Below the pieces are notes generated by a model. It was not told where the DNA came from, did not search any database, and saw only the letters and a list, made by a program, of their open reading frames with translations. A DNA stretch of 14,745 nt from Chromatiales bacterium (GTDB taxonomy: Bacteria; Pseudomonadota; Gammaproteobacteria; JACCYU01). Below are positions 6,052 to 14,745 of the stretch, in pieces (position 1 is the first letter of the stretch; every line of letters begins with the position of its first letter). The position numbers and the translations under genes are program-made. The stretch covers positions 1-14,745 of the forward strand of contig JAPSGG010000005.1 of assembly GCA_031177845.1 (NCBI GenBank), given 5' to 3'.

Positions 6052-6992
6052 GCCGCCGATGAGGTGCTCCTCTGGAGCGGAGACCGGCTCGTGGACGCTC
6101 TGCGGCAGGTCGGTGATGAACTGTTGATCATCAAGACGAGATTCGCCAAAGAACTGAAGCTCGAACCCGAGGAAGTCTCCGGCATCCGCACGGACTCGCC
6201 GGTGACCGTGATTATGAACAGCGGCGGATATTATACAGGACAGCTACTTGCCGCCGACGAAGGCCACCTGCGGCTGGCGATAAATGGCGTCCCAGTCGCG
6301 AAGGAAATGCCATTGACGGTCGCAGAGGCATCTACCACAGTAACCCGCTGGACACGCTGATTAGCTTGAGTGGTCGGGTGAGCGTCGGTTTGAGTATGAC
6401 CAGCGGTAACCGCAACAATGAGAGCTATACTATTCTTGGTGAGTTGGCCGCCCATACGCCCCAGAACCGTTATACGGGGCGGGGTGAGCACGGCGAGAAC
6501 GGGCCGATGCGTCACGACCGCTGACCGAGCCCTGAGGTTCGTCAGATATGATCACTTCCTGAGCGACAAGCTATTTGTGTTCAATAGCGCGACCTTCACG
6601 CGCGACGAATTCGCCAAATTAAAGCTGCGCACCACGTTTGCCAACGGTCTTGATTATCAGGCTGTCGAGACCCAGCGGCGGACACCATCAGCCGAAACCG
6701 GTCTCGCCTGTGTCAACGAGGACTTCGACATCGCACCCGACGACAGCTTTCCCTCTGCCCGGTGCGCCGTGAATTTCGAGCATGCCCTACAGGATGGACT
6801 AAATCCGGCTCTTCCATTTTCAGGAAGGCTTGCTGGGACTGGAGGACACGAGCGACATCGTCGTACGCACGCGCACCAGTTTTCAATTCAGCCGGGTAAG
6901 GGACTTCGTCGGCCAACGTAGAGTGGAACAACAGTCTGTCGCCGGCCTATACCAGCACCGACGACTACTTGTTCACCCTTGTTTATCAGTAG
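6052..6992 (+). pseudogene. DUF481 (YdiY-like) outer-membrane beta-barrel gene broken by at least four frameshifts
   Basis: Reading across frames rebuilds a protein of about 310 residues like the DUF481 family (salt-induced outer-membrane protein YdiY). Segment A, frame 1 (6052-6360): ADEVLLWSGDRL, then VSGIRTDSPVTV. Segment B, frame 3 (about 6330-6524): NPLDTLISLSGRVSVGLSM and TSGNRNNESYTILG, the start of the barrel. Segment C, frame 1 (about 6523-6812): VRYDHFLSDKLFVFN, DEFAKLKLRTTF and NEDFDIAPDDSF. Segment D, frame 2 (about 6809-6911): LFHFQEGLLGLEDTSD and RTRTSFQFS. Segment E, frame 3 (6912-6992): ANVEWNNSLSPAY and STDDYLFTLVYQ, ending in TAG. No signal peptide is found at the front, where the gene comes within about 70 bases of the glcF start, so the 5' end looks truncated as well. 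Cys in places where the family usually has aromatic residues (ACVNEDF, ARCAVNF) suggests relaxed selection. The original would have been exported to the outer membrane. Confidence 0.82.
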
Positions 6993-7078
6993 TGACCAGG
7001 CTATGAAGGATATCATTCAAGCCCGATATTGCCGTTAGCGGATATTCAACTCTTTTGCAGGTAAGCGGTCACAGGGAT

Positions 7079-7387
7079 ATGCCGTATTACAAACGCCACA
7101 TGTTCTTTTGCACCAACTGTCGCGACGACGGGAATGTCTGCTGCGAAGATCACGACGCCACCGAGATGCGCCAGTACGCCAAGCGGCGCGCCAAGGCGCT
7201 GAACATAACCGGTCAGGGCGGTGTGCGGGTAAACACCGCCGGGTGCATGGACCGCTGCAGCGAAGGCCCCATTGCCGTCATCTATCCGGACGCGGTCTGG
7301 TATACCTATGCGAACCGCGAAGACATCGACGAGATTATCGACGAGCATCTGGTCAACGGTCGCATCGTCGAGCGCCTGAGGATCTAG
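7079..7387 (+). CDS. Thioredoxin-fold (2Fe-2S) ferredoxin
   Basis: A 102-residue ferredoxin of the thioredoxin-like 2Fe-2S group (as in Aquifex Fd4 and the NuoE C-terminal domain), a small soluble electron carrier. The cluster cysteines are expected near Cys11 (MFFCTN), Cys22 (VCCEDH), Cys56 and Cys60 (AGCMDRCSEGP). The GPIAVIYPDAVWYTY and DIDEIIDEHLVNG stretches are typical of the family. Cys14 and Cys21 are extra cysteines next to the ligands. The ATG at 7079 is chosen because MPYYKRHMFFC matches the family start; a TTG at 7055 would add eight residues. CAGGG lies just upstream, a weak and close ribosome binding site. It follows the broken DUF481 gene by 86 bases and precedes ctpA by 222 bases. 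The redox partner is unknown. Confidence 0.87.
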   Translation: MPYYKRHMFFCTNCRDDGNVCCEDHDATEMRQYAKRRAKALNITGQGGVRVNTAGCMDRCSEGPIAVIYPDAVWYTYANREDIDEIIDEHLVNGRIVERLRI

Positions 7388-7544
7388 GAGCCTGTGGTTG
7401 CTTCGAAGACCGCCGGGTCTCGCCGGCGCGCGTCCGTAACTGACCAAAGCGGCGTTCAATGCTAAACTAATAGGTATGGGGCGACCACCTATCGGCCAAT
7501 ACCTTCGATCGATAGAGATTTCTCAGCATCCTTTCACATTGATC

Positions 7545-7574
7545 CTGACAGCCACGCCCGGTCGGCAGCATAAT
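7545..7574 (+). promoter_or_regulatory. Candidate sigma-70 promoter of the S41 protease gene
   Basis: CTGACA (7545-7550, five of six -35 consensus bases) and CATAAT (7569-7574, five of six -10 bases) are separated by 18 bases and end 35 bases before the ATG at 7610. The rest of the 222-base gap shows no gene I can support. The call rests on motif match alone. Confidence 0.45.
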
Positions 7575-7609
7575 GCCTCGACCGAATCACCAGGATCGGG
7601 AGAACGGGC

Positions 7610-8923
7610 ATGAAGATTCCACCACGCACGAGCACGGGCCTGCTGATGGGCCTTGCCCTAGGCGTATCCCTGAGCCTAGGCCACGGCGTATTCGCCGAAC
7701 GCGACGAGGATAGGTTTTCTGTCCCGCTGGAGGAGCTGCGCGCATTCACTGACGTCTATGCCCGTATCAAAACGGACTACGTCGAGGAAGTTGATGACGG
7801 GGAGCTGCTAGAGAGCGCTATCCGCGGCATGCTGGCGGGTCTCGACCCGCATTCCGCGTACCTCGACAAAGAGGAGTTCCGCGAACTTCAGATCGGCACC
7901 ACCGGCGAGTTTGGTGGCTTAGGGATAGAGGTGGGTATGGAAGATGGCTTCGTGAAAGTCATCTCCCCGATAGACGACACACCCGCCCAACGCGCCGGCG
8001 TAAAGGCGGGCGATTTGATCATACGCCTCAACGACAAGCCGGTTAAAGGCATGTCGCTGAACGATGCAGTCAATCTCATGCGCGGCAAGAAGGGCACGGA
8101 AATCACCCTGACTATCGTCCGAGACGGCGTCGACAAGCCGCTGACTATTTCTATCACGCGCGACATCATCAAAGTCAAAAGCGTTAAGAGTCAGCTATTG
8201 GAACCGGGTTTCGGGTATGTACGCATCACCAACTTCCAAGCCAAGACCACGCAGAGCCTGATCGACGCCATCGAGGGGCTGCAAAAGGAGAATGGTGGCG
8301 AATTGAAGGGTCTGGTGCTAGATCTTCGCAACAATCCGGGCGGCGTGTTAAATGGCGCCGTGGGGGTATCCGACGCTTTCCTCGACGATGGCCTCATCGT
8401 CTATACCGAAGGCCGCTCCAGTGACTCGGCGCTGCGCTACTCCGCGACTGAGGGCGACGTCCTGGATGGGACCCCCATTGTGGTGTTGATCAATGGCGGT
8501 TCGGCTTCGGCGTCCGAGATCGTCGCCGGCGCTATGCAGGATCATAAGCGCGCGATCATCATGGGCAGCAAGTCCTTTGGCAAGGGCTCCGTGCAGACCA
8601 TATTGCCGCTCAAGGAAGACTCCGCGCTCAAGCTCACGACCGCGCGCTATTACACCCCGTCGGGCCGCTCGATCCAGGCCGAGGGCATCGAACCCGATAT
8701 CGCATTGGCAAACCTCACGCTTACCGAGGCCGATGGGGGCGAGATCGCGCCGTTGAAGGAAGCTGACCTCACCGGCCATCTCATCAATAAAGGCACGCAG
8801 GGGCTTGAACAGCCGGGTGAAGGCGGAGCGATTCCTTCTTCGCCGTTGGCCAATCAAGACTATCAGCTCAATGAGGCCCTCAATCTGCTGAAGGGCATCA
8901 ACATCGTGCAACAGCGGAGCTGA
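7610..8923 (+). CDS. ctpA: S41-family carboxy-terminal processing protease
   Basis: A 437-residue periplasmic serine protease of the CtpA/Tsp family, which trims or degrades envelope proteins from their C-termini. Residues 1-29 look like a signal peptide (hydrophobic LLMGLALGVSLSLG, possible cleavage after VFA). A helical N-terminal part (about 40-95) precedes a PDZ domain at about 101-187, with GGLGIEVG and GVKAGDLIIRLND. The protease core follows at about 195-365. The catalytic Ser/Lys pair is Ser300 (NGGSASASEIVAGAMQDH) and Lys325 (GSKSFGKGSVQ), 25 residues apart as in characterised family members, with Gln329 at the position that assists. The C-terminal 70 residues are less conserved. GGGAG lies about 8 bases before the ATG. 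It has its own promoter candidate and a strong terminator. Partners such as envC or an lbcA-type adaptor are not next to it. Confidence 0.94.
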   Translation: MKIPPRTSTGLLMGLALGVSLSLGHGVFAERDEDRFSVPLEELRAFTDVYARIKTDYVEEVDDGELLESAIRGMLAGLDPHSAYLDKEEFRELQIGTTGEFGGLGIEVGMEDGFVKVISPIDDTPAQRAGVKAGDLIIRLNDKPVKGMSLNDAVNLMRGKKGTEITLTIVRDGVDKPLTISITRDIIKVKSVKSQLLEPGFGYVRITNFQAKTTQSLIDAIEGLQKENGGELKGLVLDLRNNPGGVLNGAVGVSDAFLDDGLIVYTEGRSSDSALRYSATEGDVLDGTPIVVLINGGSASASEIVAGAMQDHKRAIIMGSKSFGKGSVQTILPLKEDSALKLTTARYYTPSGRSIQAEGIEPDIALANLTLTEADGGEIAPLKEADLTGHLINKGTQGLEQPGEGGAIPSSPLANQDYQLNEALNLLKGINIVQQRS

Positions 8924-8976
8924 TGGGCCGCAGAGGCCCTTCAGCGAGGAACCCGTTTCCTACTCTTGCTTGTGAG

Positions 8977-9009
8977 AAGGAGGCGGAGCGAGCTCCGCCT
9001 CCTTTCTTG
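8977..9009 (+). terminator. Strong rho-independent terminator after ctpA
   Basis: AAGGAGGCGGAG (8977-8988) pairs perfectly with CTCCGCCTCCTT (8993-9004) over a 4-base loop, and TTTCTTG follows. It begins 53 bases after the ctpA stop. The same stem may also stop transcripts of the convergent DUF1097 gene, although the tail on that strand is poorer in T. Confidence 0.85.
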
Positions 9010-9016
9010 CGTCAGA

Positions 9017-9550
9017 TCACGTCGTGCGCAATTCACGTCTGGTAAGCGCTTCCGCGAGCTTGGCCGACGCAAATCCAAAAAGCGCTCCCAGCACCATAGA
9101 CACGATCACTATCACCAGTGGATTGGCGAAGTTGGGCGCGAACAGCTTGGAACCGAACGTCGCGTCCGACAGCTGGGGCGCCGCATAGGCCACGGTCGCC
9201 GCATAACCATACACGTTGGCGGGCACCACCGACAGCGGCCCCGCCGCAGCGACGATAACCAGGAAAAACACGGTGACTCCAACCACCAGCGCTGGCCAAG
9301 CCGCTCCAAGCGCGGGCACTTGCACATTGACGATAATAATTAACGCGATCCATGCGACAATGATGCCGTAGACGTTACCAGCGATCGTCTTTGAGAGCGC
9401 CGCCGTATCACCGCCGCTGTGGAAAAAACATCCCCATGCGATGAAGCCAGCCCAAATGACGAGCCACGCCGCAAAGGGGCCCAGCGCCAAATAGGCCCAA
9501 ATCGCGCCCAGAATCGCGATACTCAAGGAAAGCGCTGTCAATTTCGCCAT
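9017..9550 (-). CDS. DUF1097 integral membrane protein
   Basis: A 177-residue, very hydrophobic inner-membrane protein resembling DUF1097 proteins such as E. coli YcdZ. Hydrophobic segments lie at about 5-23, 26-44, 58-76, 85-104, 108-124 and 144-164, so five or six transmembrane helices. A polar loop CFFHSGGDTAALSKT separates the second and third. The tail is short and charged (RRELRTT). The start at 9550 (MAKLTAL) is preferred because GGGGGTG lies a few bases upstream; an ATG at 9571 would add seven residues. It converges on ctpA and is separated by 167 bases from the end of glmS, so it may be read through from glmS. No function is established for the family; transport is possible but unproven. 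Confidence 0.75.
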   Translation of the reverse strand: MAKLTALSLSIAILGAIWAYLALGPFAAWLVIWAGFIAWGCFFHSGGDTAALSKTIAGNVYGIIVAWIALIIIVNVQVPALGAAWPALVVGVTVFFLVIVAAAGPLSVVPANVYGYAATVAYAAPQLSDATFGSKLFAPNFANPLVIVIVSMVLGALFGFASAKLAEALTRRELRTT

Positions 9551-9579
9551 CTCACACCCCCGTAGAATCATTGTTGGAG

Positions 9580-9600
9580 AGCCACGCGGAGAGCGTGGTT
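9580..9600. repeat. Hairpin between glmS and the DUF1097 gene
   Basis: CCACGC-GGAGA-GCGTGG is a perfect 6-bp stem with a 5-base loop. It extends to 8 bp with one G-T wobble and lies about 30 bases before the DUF1097 start. No T run follows on the minus strand, so it is not a clear terminator for glmS. The remaining roughly 120 bases up to the glmS stop show nothing I can identify. Confidence 0.3.
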
Positions 9601-9717
9601 ATTCACCCTAGCACAGCCGCACCACCGACGACAGCTTTTTTGGTGGGAGCAGAGCGAGCAGCGGTCTTGGTCGGAGTCGGATGGACTGCAGCGCTGCCCT
9701 AAGGCTCAACTCGGGAG

Positions 9718-11550
9718 CTACTCCACCGTCACGGATTTGGCGAGATTCCGTGGCTGGTCCACATCAGTACCCTTCAGCACCGCCGTGTGATACGCGAGCA
9801 GTTGCAACGGAACGGTGAAGATGATGGGCGCGACGGCCTCAGCCGCCGGGGCGATCTCCAGCACGCGCATGCCCTTATCAGATATGATTTTGGCGTCGGC
9901 GTCCGCGAATACATAAAGCTGCCCGCCCCGCGAGCGCACCTCCTCGAGGTTGGAGCGCAGTTTTTCGAGCAGCTCGTTATTCGGCGCAACCGCGATGACT
10001 GGCATATTGGCGTCGACTAGCGCCAGTGGGCCGTGCTTGAGCTCGCCGGCGGCATAGGCTTCGGCATGTATGTAAGATATCTCCTTGAGTTTCAATGCCC
10101 CCTCCATGGCAATCGGATAATGTGAGCCACGCCCGAGAAACAGAGCATGCTGTTTGTCGGCGTAGTCCTCGGCCAGGCGGGCAATATCGGCGTCCAGCCT
10201 CAAGACGTGTTCGATATGCGCGGGGAGCCGCTGTAACTGCTCAACCAGCGAAGCCTCCATCGATACGCTCAGCCCGTGACGACGGCCAACGAGAATCGCC
10301 ACCAGCATCAGCGCGGTCAATTGCGTCGTGAATGCCTTGGTGCTTGCGACACCGATCTCCGCGCCTGCATAAGTCATCAGCGCCAGTTCGGATTCGCGCA
10401 CCAGCGAGCTTTCCGGCACGTTGCAGATCGCCAGCGAGCCCGTGTACTGCCGCTGCTCCTTGGCCAGGGCGAGCGCCGCAAGAGTGTCGGCTGTCTCGCC
10501 CGACTGGGAAATGCTGATGAACAGCGAGCCCGGCAATACGACGTGCTTGCGGTAGCGAAACTCGCTAGCGATCTCCACCTGACAAGGAACACCGGCCAAC
10601 TCCTCGAACCAGTATTTCGCCACCAGGCCCGCATGATAGCTGGTGCCACAGGCGACAAGCTGAACGGCCTCCGTGCGCGCTAGGATCCGATCGGCCGCGG
10701 GACCTAGAATCTCTTCGAGAACTCGCCCATCCGCGATGCGTCCCTCCAATGTATTGGCGATGGCCTGGGGTTGCTCGTGGATCTCCTTGAGCATGAAATG
10801 CCGGAACGCACCGCGCTCCGCTCCAGCGGAAGCAAGCTCCGAGAGCTTGACGGGGCGCGTGGTGGGCGTGCCCTTCGCGTCATAAACAGTGACCGTATCC
10901 AGGCGCAGCTCCGCAATGTCCCCGTTTTCGAGGTAGATAAAGCGCTGCGTCACAGGGAGCAGCGCCTGGATATCGGAGGCAACAAAGTGCTCGCCGATAC
11001 CGATACCGATCACCAGCGGGCTGCCCTTACGCGCGGCGACCAGGCGATCGGGGTCGTACTGATCCACCACTCCGATCGCGTACGCGCCGTGAAGATCGGC
11101 CACGGTTCGTTGTACCGCGGCCAGCAGATCATGGCCACGTCCCAGGTAGTAAGCCACCTGGTGGGCGATAACCTCGGTGTCAGTCTCGGACGTGAACTTG
11201 AAACCCGCCCGCAATTGCTGTTGCTTAAGCTCGGCGTGGTTCTCGATGATGCCATTGTGCACCACGGCAACGCGATCGCTGGATATATGGGGATGGGCAT
11301 TGTTCTCCGCGGGAACCCCGTGGGTCGCCCACCGCGTGTGCGCGATCCCCAGGCTCCCCTCCAGGGGCGCAGCCTCCAAAGCGGCGCCCAGTTGGGAAAC
11401 CTTGCCAACCTTGCGTATACGCGCCAGACCGCGCGCGTTAATAACCGCTATGCCCGCCGAGTCATAGCCACGGTATTCCAGGCGCTTCAGCCCTTCGAGC
11501 AGGATCGGTGAGACGTTGCGCTGCGCGATGGCCCCGATGATGCCGCACAT
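9718..11550 (-). CDS. glmS: Glutamine--fructose-6-phosphate aminotransferase (isomerizing)
   Basis: A 610-residue protein (E. coli 609) that makes glucosamine-6-phosphate from fructose-6-phosphate and glutamine, the first committed step to UDP-GlcNAc, peptidoglycan and lipid A. The N-terminal glutaminase domain starts MCGIIGAIA, with Cys2 as nucleophile after Met removal; HTRWATHG and HNGIIENH are conserved substrate loops. Two sugar-isomerase (SIS) domains follow: about 285-425 ([21 protein letters not shown]) and about 455-595 ([31 protein letters not shown]). The C-terminus [13 protein letters not shown] holds the conserved isomerase lysine (Lys605). AGGA lies about 9 bases before the ATG. 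It follows glmU by 102 bases on the same strand, the usual glmUS order. I see no glmS ribozyme; in Gammaproteobacteria control is normally by small RNAs, and I cannot identify a target site here. Confidence 0.98.
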   Translation of the reverse strand: MCGIIGAIAQRNVSPILLEGLKRLEYRGYDSAGIAVINARGLARIRKVGKVSQLGAALEAAPLEGSLGIAHTRWATHGVPAENNAHPHISSDRVAVVHNGIIENHAELKQQQLRAGFKFTSETDTEVIAHQVAYYLGRGHDLLAAVQRTVADLHGAYAIGVVDQYDPDRLVAARKGSPLVIGIGIGEHFVASDIQALLPVTQRFIYLENGDIAELRLDTVTVYDAKGTPTTRPVKLSELASAGAERGAFRHFMLKEIHEQPQAIANTLEGRIADGRVLEEILGPAADRILARTEAVQLVACGTSYHAGLVAKYWFEELAGVPCQVEIASEFRYRKHVVLPGSLFISISQSGETADTLAALALAKEQRQYTGSLAICNVPESSLVRESELALMTYAGAEIGVASTKAFTTQLTALMLVAILVGRRHGLSVSMEASLVEQLQRLPAHIEHVLRLDADIARLAEDYADKQHALFLGRGSHYPIAMEGALKLKEISYIHAEAYAAGELKHGPLALVDANMPVIAVAPNNELLEKLRSNLEEVRSRGGQLYVFADADAKIISDKGMRVLEIAPAAEAVAPIIFTVPLQLLAYHTAVLKGTDVDQPRNLAKSVTVE

Positions 11551-11652
11551 GGGGTTTAATCCTCGGTTGTTCTATAACCGCTAACGTCATGCGGACTAAG
11601 GGTCAGGCTAGATTCTTCCGTCTTGTCGCCTTGCCCGCTTGCGCTTGTTGGC

Positions 11653-13038
11653 TTACCTTCCAATCATTGTGTCTTTCTTTGGCCGTTGCCAGCCGCGGAT
11701 CGTCTTCTGGGGGCTGCGCGACAAGGTCAATTCCCCTGGCGGCGCGTCCTTAGTAATCGTCGAACCGGCACCAATTGTGGCCCCGCTGCCGACGGATACC
11801 GGCGCTACGAGCTGCACGTCCGACCCTATGAATACATCGTTGCCGATGTGGGTACGGTGCTTGTTGACGCCGTCGTAGTTACAAACGATGGTTCCTGCGC
11901 CGATATTTGTGCGGCTGCCCATCTCGGTATCGCCGATGTAGCTCAGATGATTAACCTTGCTGCCCTCGTCGATGCGGGATGCCTTGATCTCGACGAAATT
12001 GCCTAGCCGCACGTCATGCCCGAGCGACGTGTGCGGCCTTATGCGGGTGAACGGGCCGATGCGACACTGCGCCCCAATTCGCGCACCCTCGATCACGCAA
12101 TTGGGCAGGATCTCAGTGTCCGCGCCGATGGTCGCATCGCGGATGACGCAGTTGGGACCTATCGATGCGCCGTCCCCAAGTTCTATATTGCCCTCCAGTA
12201 TGACGTTCACGTCCAGCGTGACATCGCGGCCCGCGCTCACACGTCCGCGCACGTCCAGCCTGGCCGGATCGCGCACGGTCACGCCCCGCCGCATCAAGTC
12301 CATCGCCTGCCTGCGCTGGTAGGCGCGCTCGACGTCGGCCAGCTGTAGCTTGTCGTTAATGCCTCGAACCTCATCCGCATCGCGGCAGATCTCGGCGTGA
12401 ACGGCCCCACCTTCCTCGACGGCCAGCCCGACGCAGTCGGTCAGATAGTACTCCTGCTGCGCATTGTCATTCCCCGTGCGCTGGAGCCAGCGCTGAAGAT
12501 CACCGGCCCGGGCGGCAAGAATGCCCGTATTGACCTCTGTGATTTCCTGCTCCGCGCGCGTCGCGTCTTTCTCTTCGACGATACGCCGGACGCGGCCTGC
12601 ATGGTCCCGGATGATCCGGCCATAGCCGGTGGGCTCGGCCATTATAGTGGTGAGCAGGGAGATGGTGTGATCTTTCAAGCCTGCCAATAGAAGTTGCAGC
12701 GTTTCATCCCTGATCAGAGGTACGTCTCCGTAGAGCACCAGCACCGTGGCGGTTGCCTCCACTCCTGGAAGTGCCTGCATCACTGCATGGCCCGTACCCA
12801 GCCGCTCCGCCTGCAAGCACCAGCGCAGATCCGCGCGATCGAAACGCTTCCTAATCCTATCGCCCTCGTGGCCGTAGACGATGCTGATGGAATCCGGCGC
12901 CAGACTGCTTGCCGTATCAACCACGTGCGACAGCATCGGCCTGCCGCCAATCGAGTGTAAGACCTTCGGCAACCGGCTTTGCATGCGCTTGCCCTGGCCT
13001 GCCGCCAGGATGATCACCGCCAGATTCAATTCAAACAT
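11653..13038 (-). CDS. glmU: Bifunctional N-acetylglucosamine-1-phosphate uridyltransferase / glucosamine-1-phosphate acetyltransferase
   Basis: A 461-residue enzyme (E. coli 456) for the last two steps of UDP-GlcNAc synthesis. The N-terminal uridyltransferase domain (about 1-230) shows [12 protein letters not shown] with LPKVLH (nucleotide binding), YGDVPL with Asp105 binding metal, and ITEVNTG. The C-terminal left-handed beta-helix acetyltransferase (about 252-461) has hexapeptide repeats such as IGPNCVI, IGADTEI and IGAQCRI. His364 in [10 protein letters not shown] matches the catalytic His363 of E. coli; [13 protein letters not shown] is also conserved. The ATG at 13038 is the likely start; a TTG immediately before it is in frame. 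The ribosome binding site is poor. The gene lies 113 bases beyond atpC, behind an apparent terminator, and is followed by glmS. Confidence 0.97.
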   Translation of the reverse strand: MFELNLAVIILAAGQGKRMQSRLPKVLHSIGGRPMLSHVVDTASSLAPDSISIVYGHEGDRIRKRFDRADLRWCLQAERLGTGHAVMQALPGVEATATVLVLYGDVPLIRDETLQLLLAGLKDHTISLLTTIMAEPTGYGRIIRDHAGRVRRIVEEKDATRAEQEITEVNTGILAARAGDLQRWLQRTGNDNAQQEYYLTDCVGLAVEEGGAVHAEICRDADEVRGINDKLQLADVERAYQRRQAMDLMRRGVTVRDPARLDVRGRVSAGRDVTLDVNVILEGNIELGDGASIGPNCVIRDATIGADTEILPNCVIEGARIGAQCRIGPFTRIRPHTSLGHDVRLGNFVEIKASRIDEGSKVNHLSYIGDTEMGSRTNIGAGTIVCNYDGVNKHRTHIGNDVFIGSDVQLVAPVSVGSGATIGAGSTITKDAPPGELTLSRSPQKTIRGWQRPKKDTMIGR

Positions 13039-13095
13039 CAAACCGGTAATAGGCCTTGGCCGGGCTGAATAAGTTCGAAGTCATTTTACGCAGTG

Positions 13096-13125
13096 ATACA
13101 AAATACAGGCAGCCGTGGCTGCCTG
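13096..13125 (-). terminator. Intrinsic terminator after atpC
   Basis: On the minus strand CAGGCAGCC and GGCTGCCTG (13106-13125) form a perfect inverted repeat, effectively an 8-bp stem with a 4-base loop. TATTTTGTAT (13105 down to 13096) follows. It starts 26 bases after the atpC stop and would end the ATP synthase transcript or lower read-through into glmU. Confidence 0.7.
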
Positions 13126-13151
13126 CCGAGGACGTGCGCGCATGGCAGAGA

Positions 13152-13574
13152 CTACCGGCGTCGTTTACGAAGATTCTCCAGCATCCGCAGTTGCGCCGCC
13201 GCCTCTGCCAGCTGCGCCTGGGCCCTCGCGTAATCGATGTCGGATTGCTTGTCGGCCAATGCCTGCTCGGCGCGTTGCTTGGCCTCCATGGCCTGCGCCT
13301 CGTCCAGATCCTTGGCACGCAAGGCGGTGTCGGCCAATACCGTGACGACATGGGGCTGAACCTCGAGGATTCCACCGGACACGAAGTAGAACTGATCCTC
13401 CTGGCCGGCGGTCTGCAGCTTGACCTCGCCCGGCTTCAGGCGCGTGATCAGCGGAGTGTGGCGCGGCATGACGCCGACCTCGCCCATCTCGGCAGGCGCG
13501 ATCACCATCTCTGCCTCACCGGAGTAAATCTGCTCTTCGGCGCTGACGATCTCAACGCGAATGGTATTGGCCAT
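13152..13574 (-). CDS. atpC: ATP synthase F1 epsilon subunit
   Basis: A 140-residue protein (E. coli 139), part of the central rotor stalk of the F1 complex, which also restrains ATP hydrolysis. The N-terminal beta-sandwich (about 1-87) has [35 protein letters not shown] and [13 protein letters not shown], all usual for the family. The C-terminal helical hairpin (about 90-138) is rich in Ala, Gln and Arg and ends in a basic RKRRR tail. The start at 13574 has GGTGAGAAG about 6 bases upstream. The gap to atpD is 158 bases, longer than the few tens usual in this operon. Confidence 0.96.
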   Translation of the reverse strand: MANTIRVEIVSAEEQIYSGEAEMVIAPAEMGEVGVMPRHTPLITRLKPGEVKLQTAGQEDQFYFVSGGILEVQPHVVTVLADTALRAKDLDEAQAMEAKQRAEQALADKQSDIDYARAQAQLAEAAAQLRMLENLRKRRR

Positions 13575-13732
13575 GACAGCTTCTCACCAATCTAATCCTT
13601 AGAACCGCTGAATCGAACGAGTGCATTCAAGCTAAGAGCGCACTTCCAGGGTTGAGTTGGGCATACCTCATGGGTCCTTGCCTGGCCGCGGCCACGCTAG
13701 AATGGATCGAGAGGCACTGCTCACCGACCTCT
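13575..13732. other. Unusually long atpD-atpC spacer (158 bases) with a 12-bp palindrome
   Basis: No gene is supported here on either strand. It holds TGGCCGCGGCCA (13683-13694), a perfect 12-bp palindrome without a loop, and near the atpC side the GGTGAGAAG element (13580-13588, minus strand) that serves as the atpC ribosome binding site. I could not find a convincing internal promoter. Confidence 0.5.

Positions 13733-14745
<1,013 letters not shown>

Noticed and set aside
6418..6921. 167-codon frame taken as a separate hypothetical gene
   Set aside because: Only its middle part (about 6523-6812) is DUF481-like; its start and end are out-of-frame readings of the same broken gene.
10771..11511. 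246-codon open frame on the + strand opposite glmS
   Set aside because: It is fully antisense to the conserved N-terminal half of glmS, shows no domain, and arises from the GC-rich codon pattern of the real gene.
11551..11652. Possible glmS ribozyme or small-RNA gene upstream of glmS
   Set aside because: The gap is only 102 bases, and I see neither the ribozyme's conserved core nor a clear hairpin-plus-T-run.
13056..13595. 179-codon open frame on the + strand opposite atpC
   Set aside because: It covers atpC and its terminator in antisense and has no recognisable motif.

Overview
This is a chromosomal, mostly housekeeping stretch of a gammaproteobacterium. The evidence is the gene order trpC / crp(vfr) / osmC-like / speD / coq7, known from Pseudomonas and relatives, and the order atpD-atpC-glmU-glmS, typical of Gammaproteobacteria. 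An E. coli-type SpeD and a Coq7 hydroxylase that makes ubiquinone agree with this. Base composition is moderately GC-rich and even. I cannot name the genus. I saw no tRNA, rRNA, CRISPR array, insertion sequence or phage gene.

Layout. 1-321: the 3' end of trpC (+), convergent with a CRP/Vfr-family regulator (379-1017, -); two small GC-rich hairpins fill the gap. Divergent from crp runs a + strand series: OsmC-like protein (1118-1537), a VOC/glyoxalase-fold protein (1552-1965), speD (2192-3004, best read from a TTG start behind a very strong ribosome binding site) and a sulfotransferase (3054-3866). Facing it on the - strand are glcF (4752-5984) and, downstream of it, coq7 (3985-4629). Next on the + strand comes a broken DUF481 outer-membrane-protein gene (about 6052-6992) that can be followed only by changing frame at least four times. 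It is followed by a thioredoxin-fold 2Fe-2S ferredoxin (7079-7387) and a periplasmic S41 carboxy-terminal protease (7610-8923), which ends at a strong intrinsic terminator. A small DUF1097 membrane protein (9017-9550, -) converges on it. The rest is - strand: atpD (partial), atpC, terminator, glmU, glmS.

How the genes work together. The right end couples ATP synthase (F1 beta and epsilon) to the two enzymes that make UDP-GlcNAc for the cell envelope: GlmS makes glucosamine-6-phosphate and GlmU carries out the last two steps. The left half is a metabolic and regulatory neighbourhood: tryptophan synthesis, a global regulator, a thiol-peroxidase-like protein, polyamine synthesis (SpeD) and ubiquinone synthesis (Coq7). 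Compared with the Pseudomonas order as I remember it, the VOC gene, the sulfotransferase and glcF are additions.

I did not find a new biological system. The points most worth a second look are the multiply frameshifted DUF481 pseudogene, a short charged C-terminal extension on AtpD whose DNA repeats the atpC ribosome-binding-site sequence, an orphan glcF, altered cAMP-pocket residues in the CRP homologue, and several clean hairpins or palindromes in intergenic gaps.
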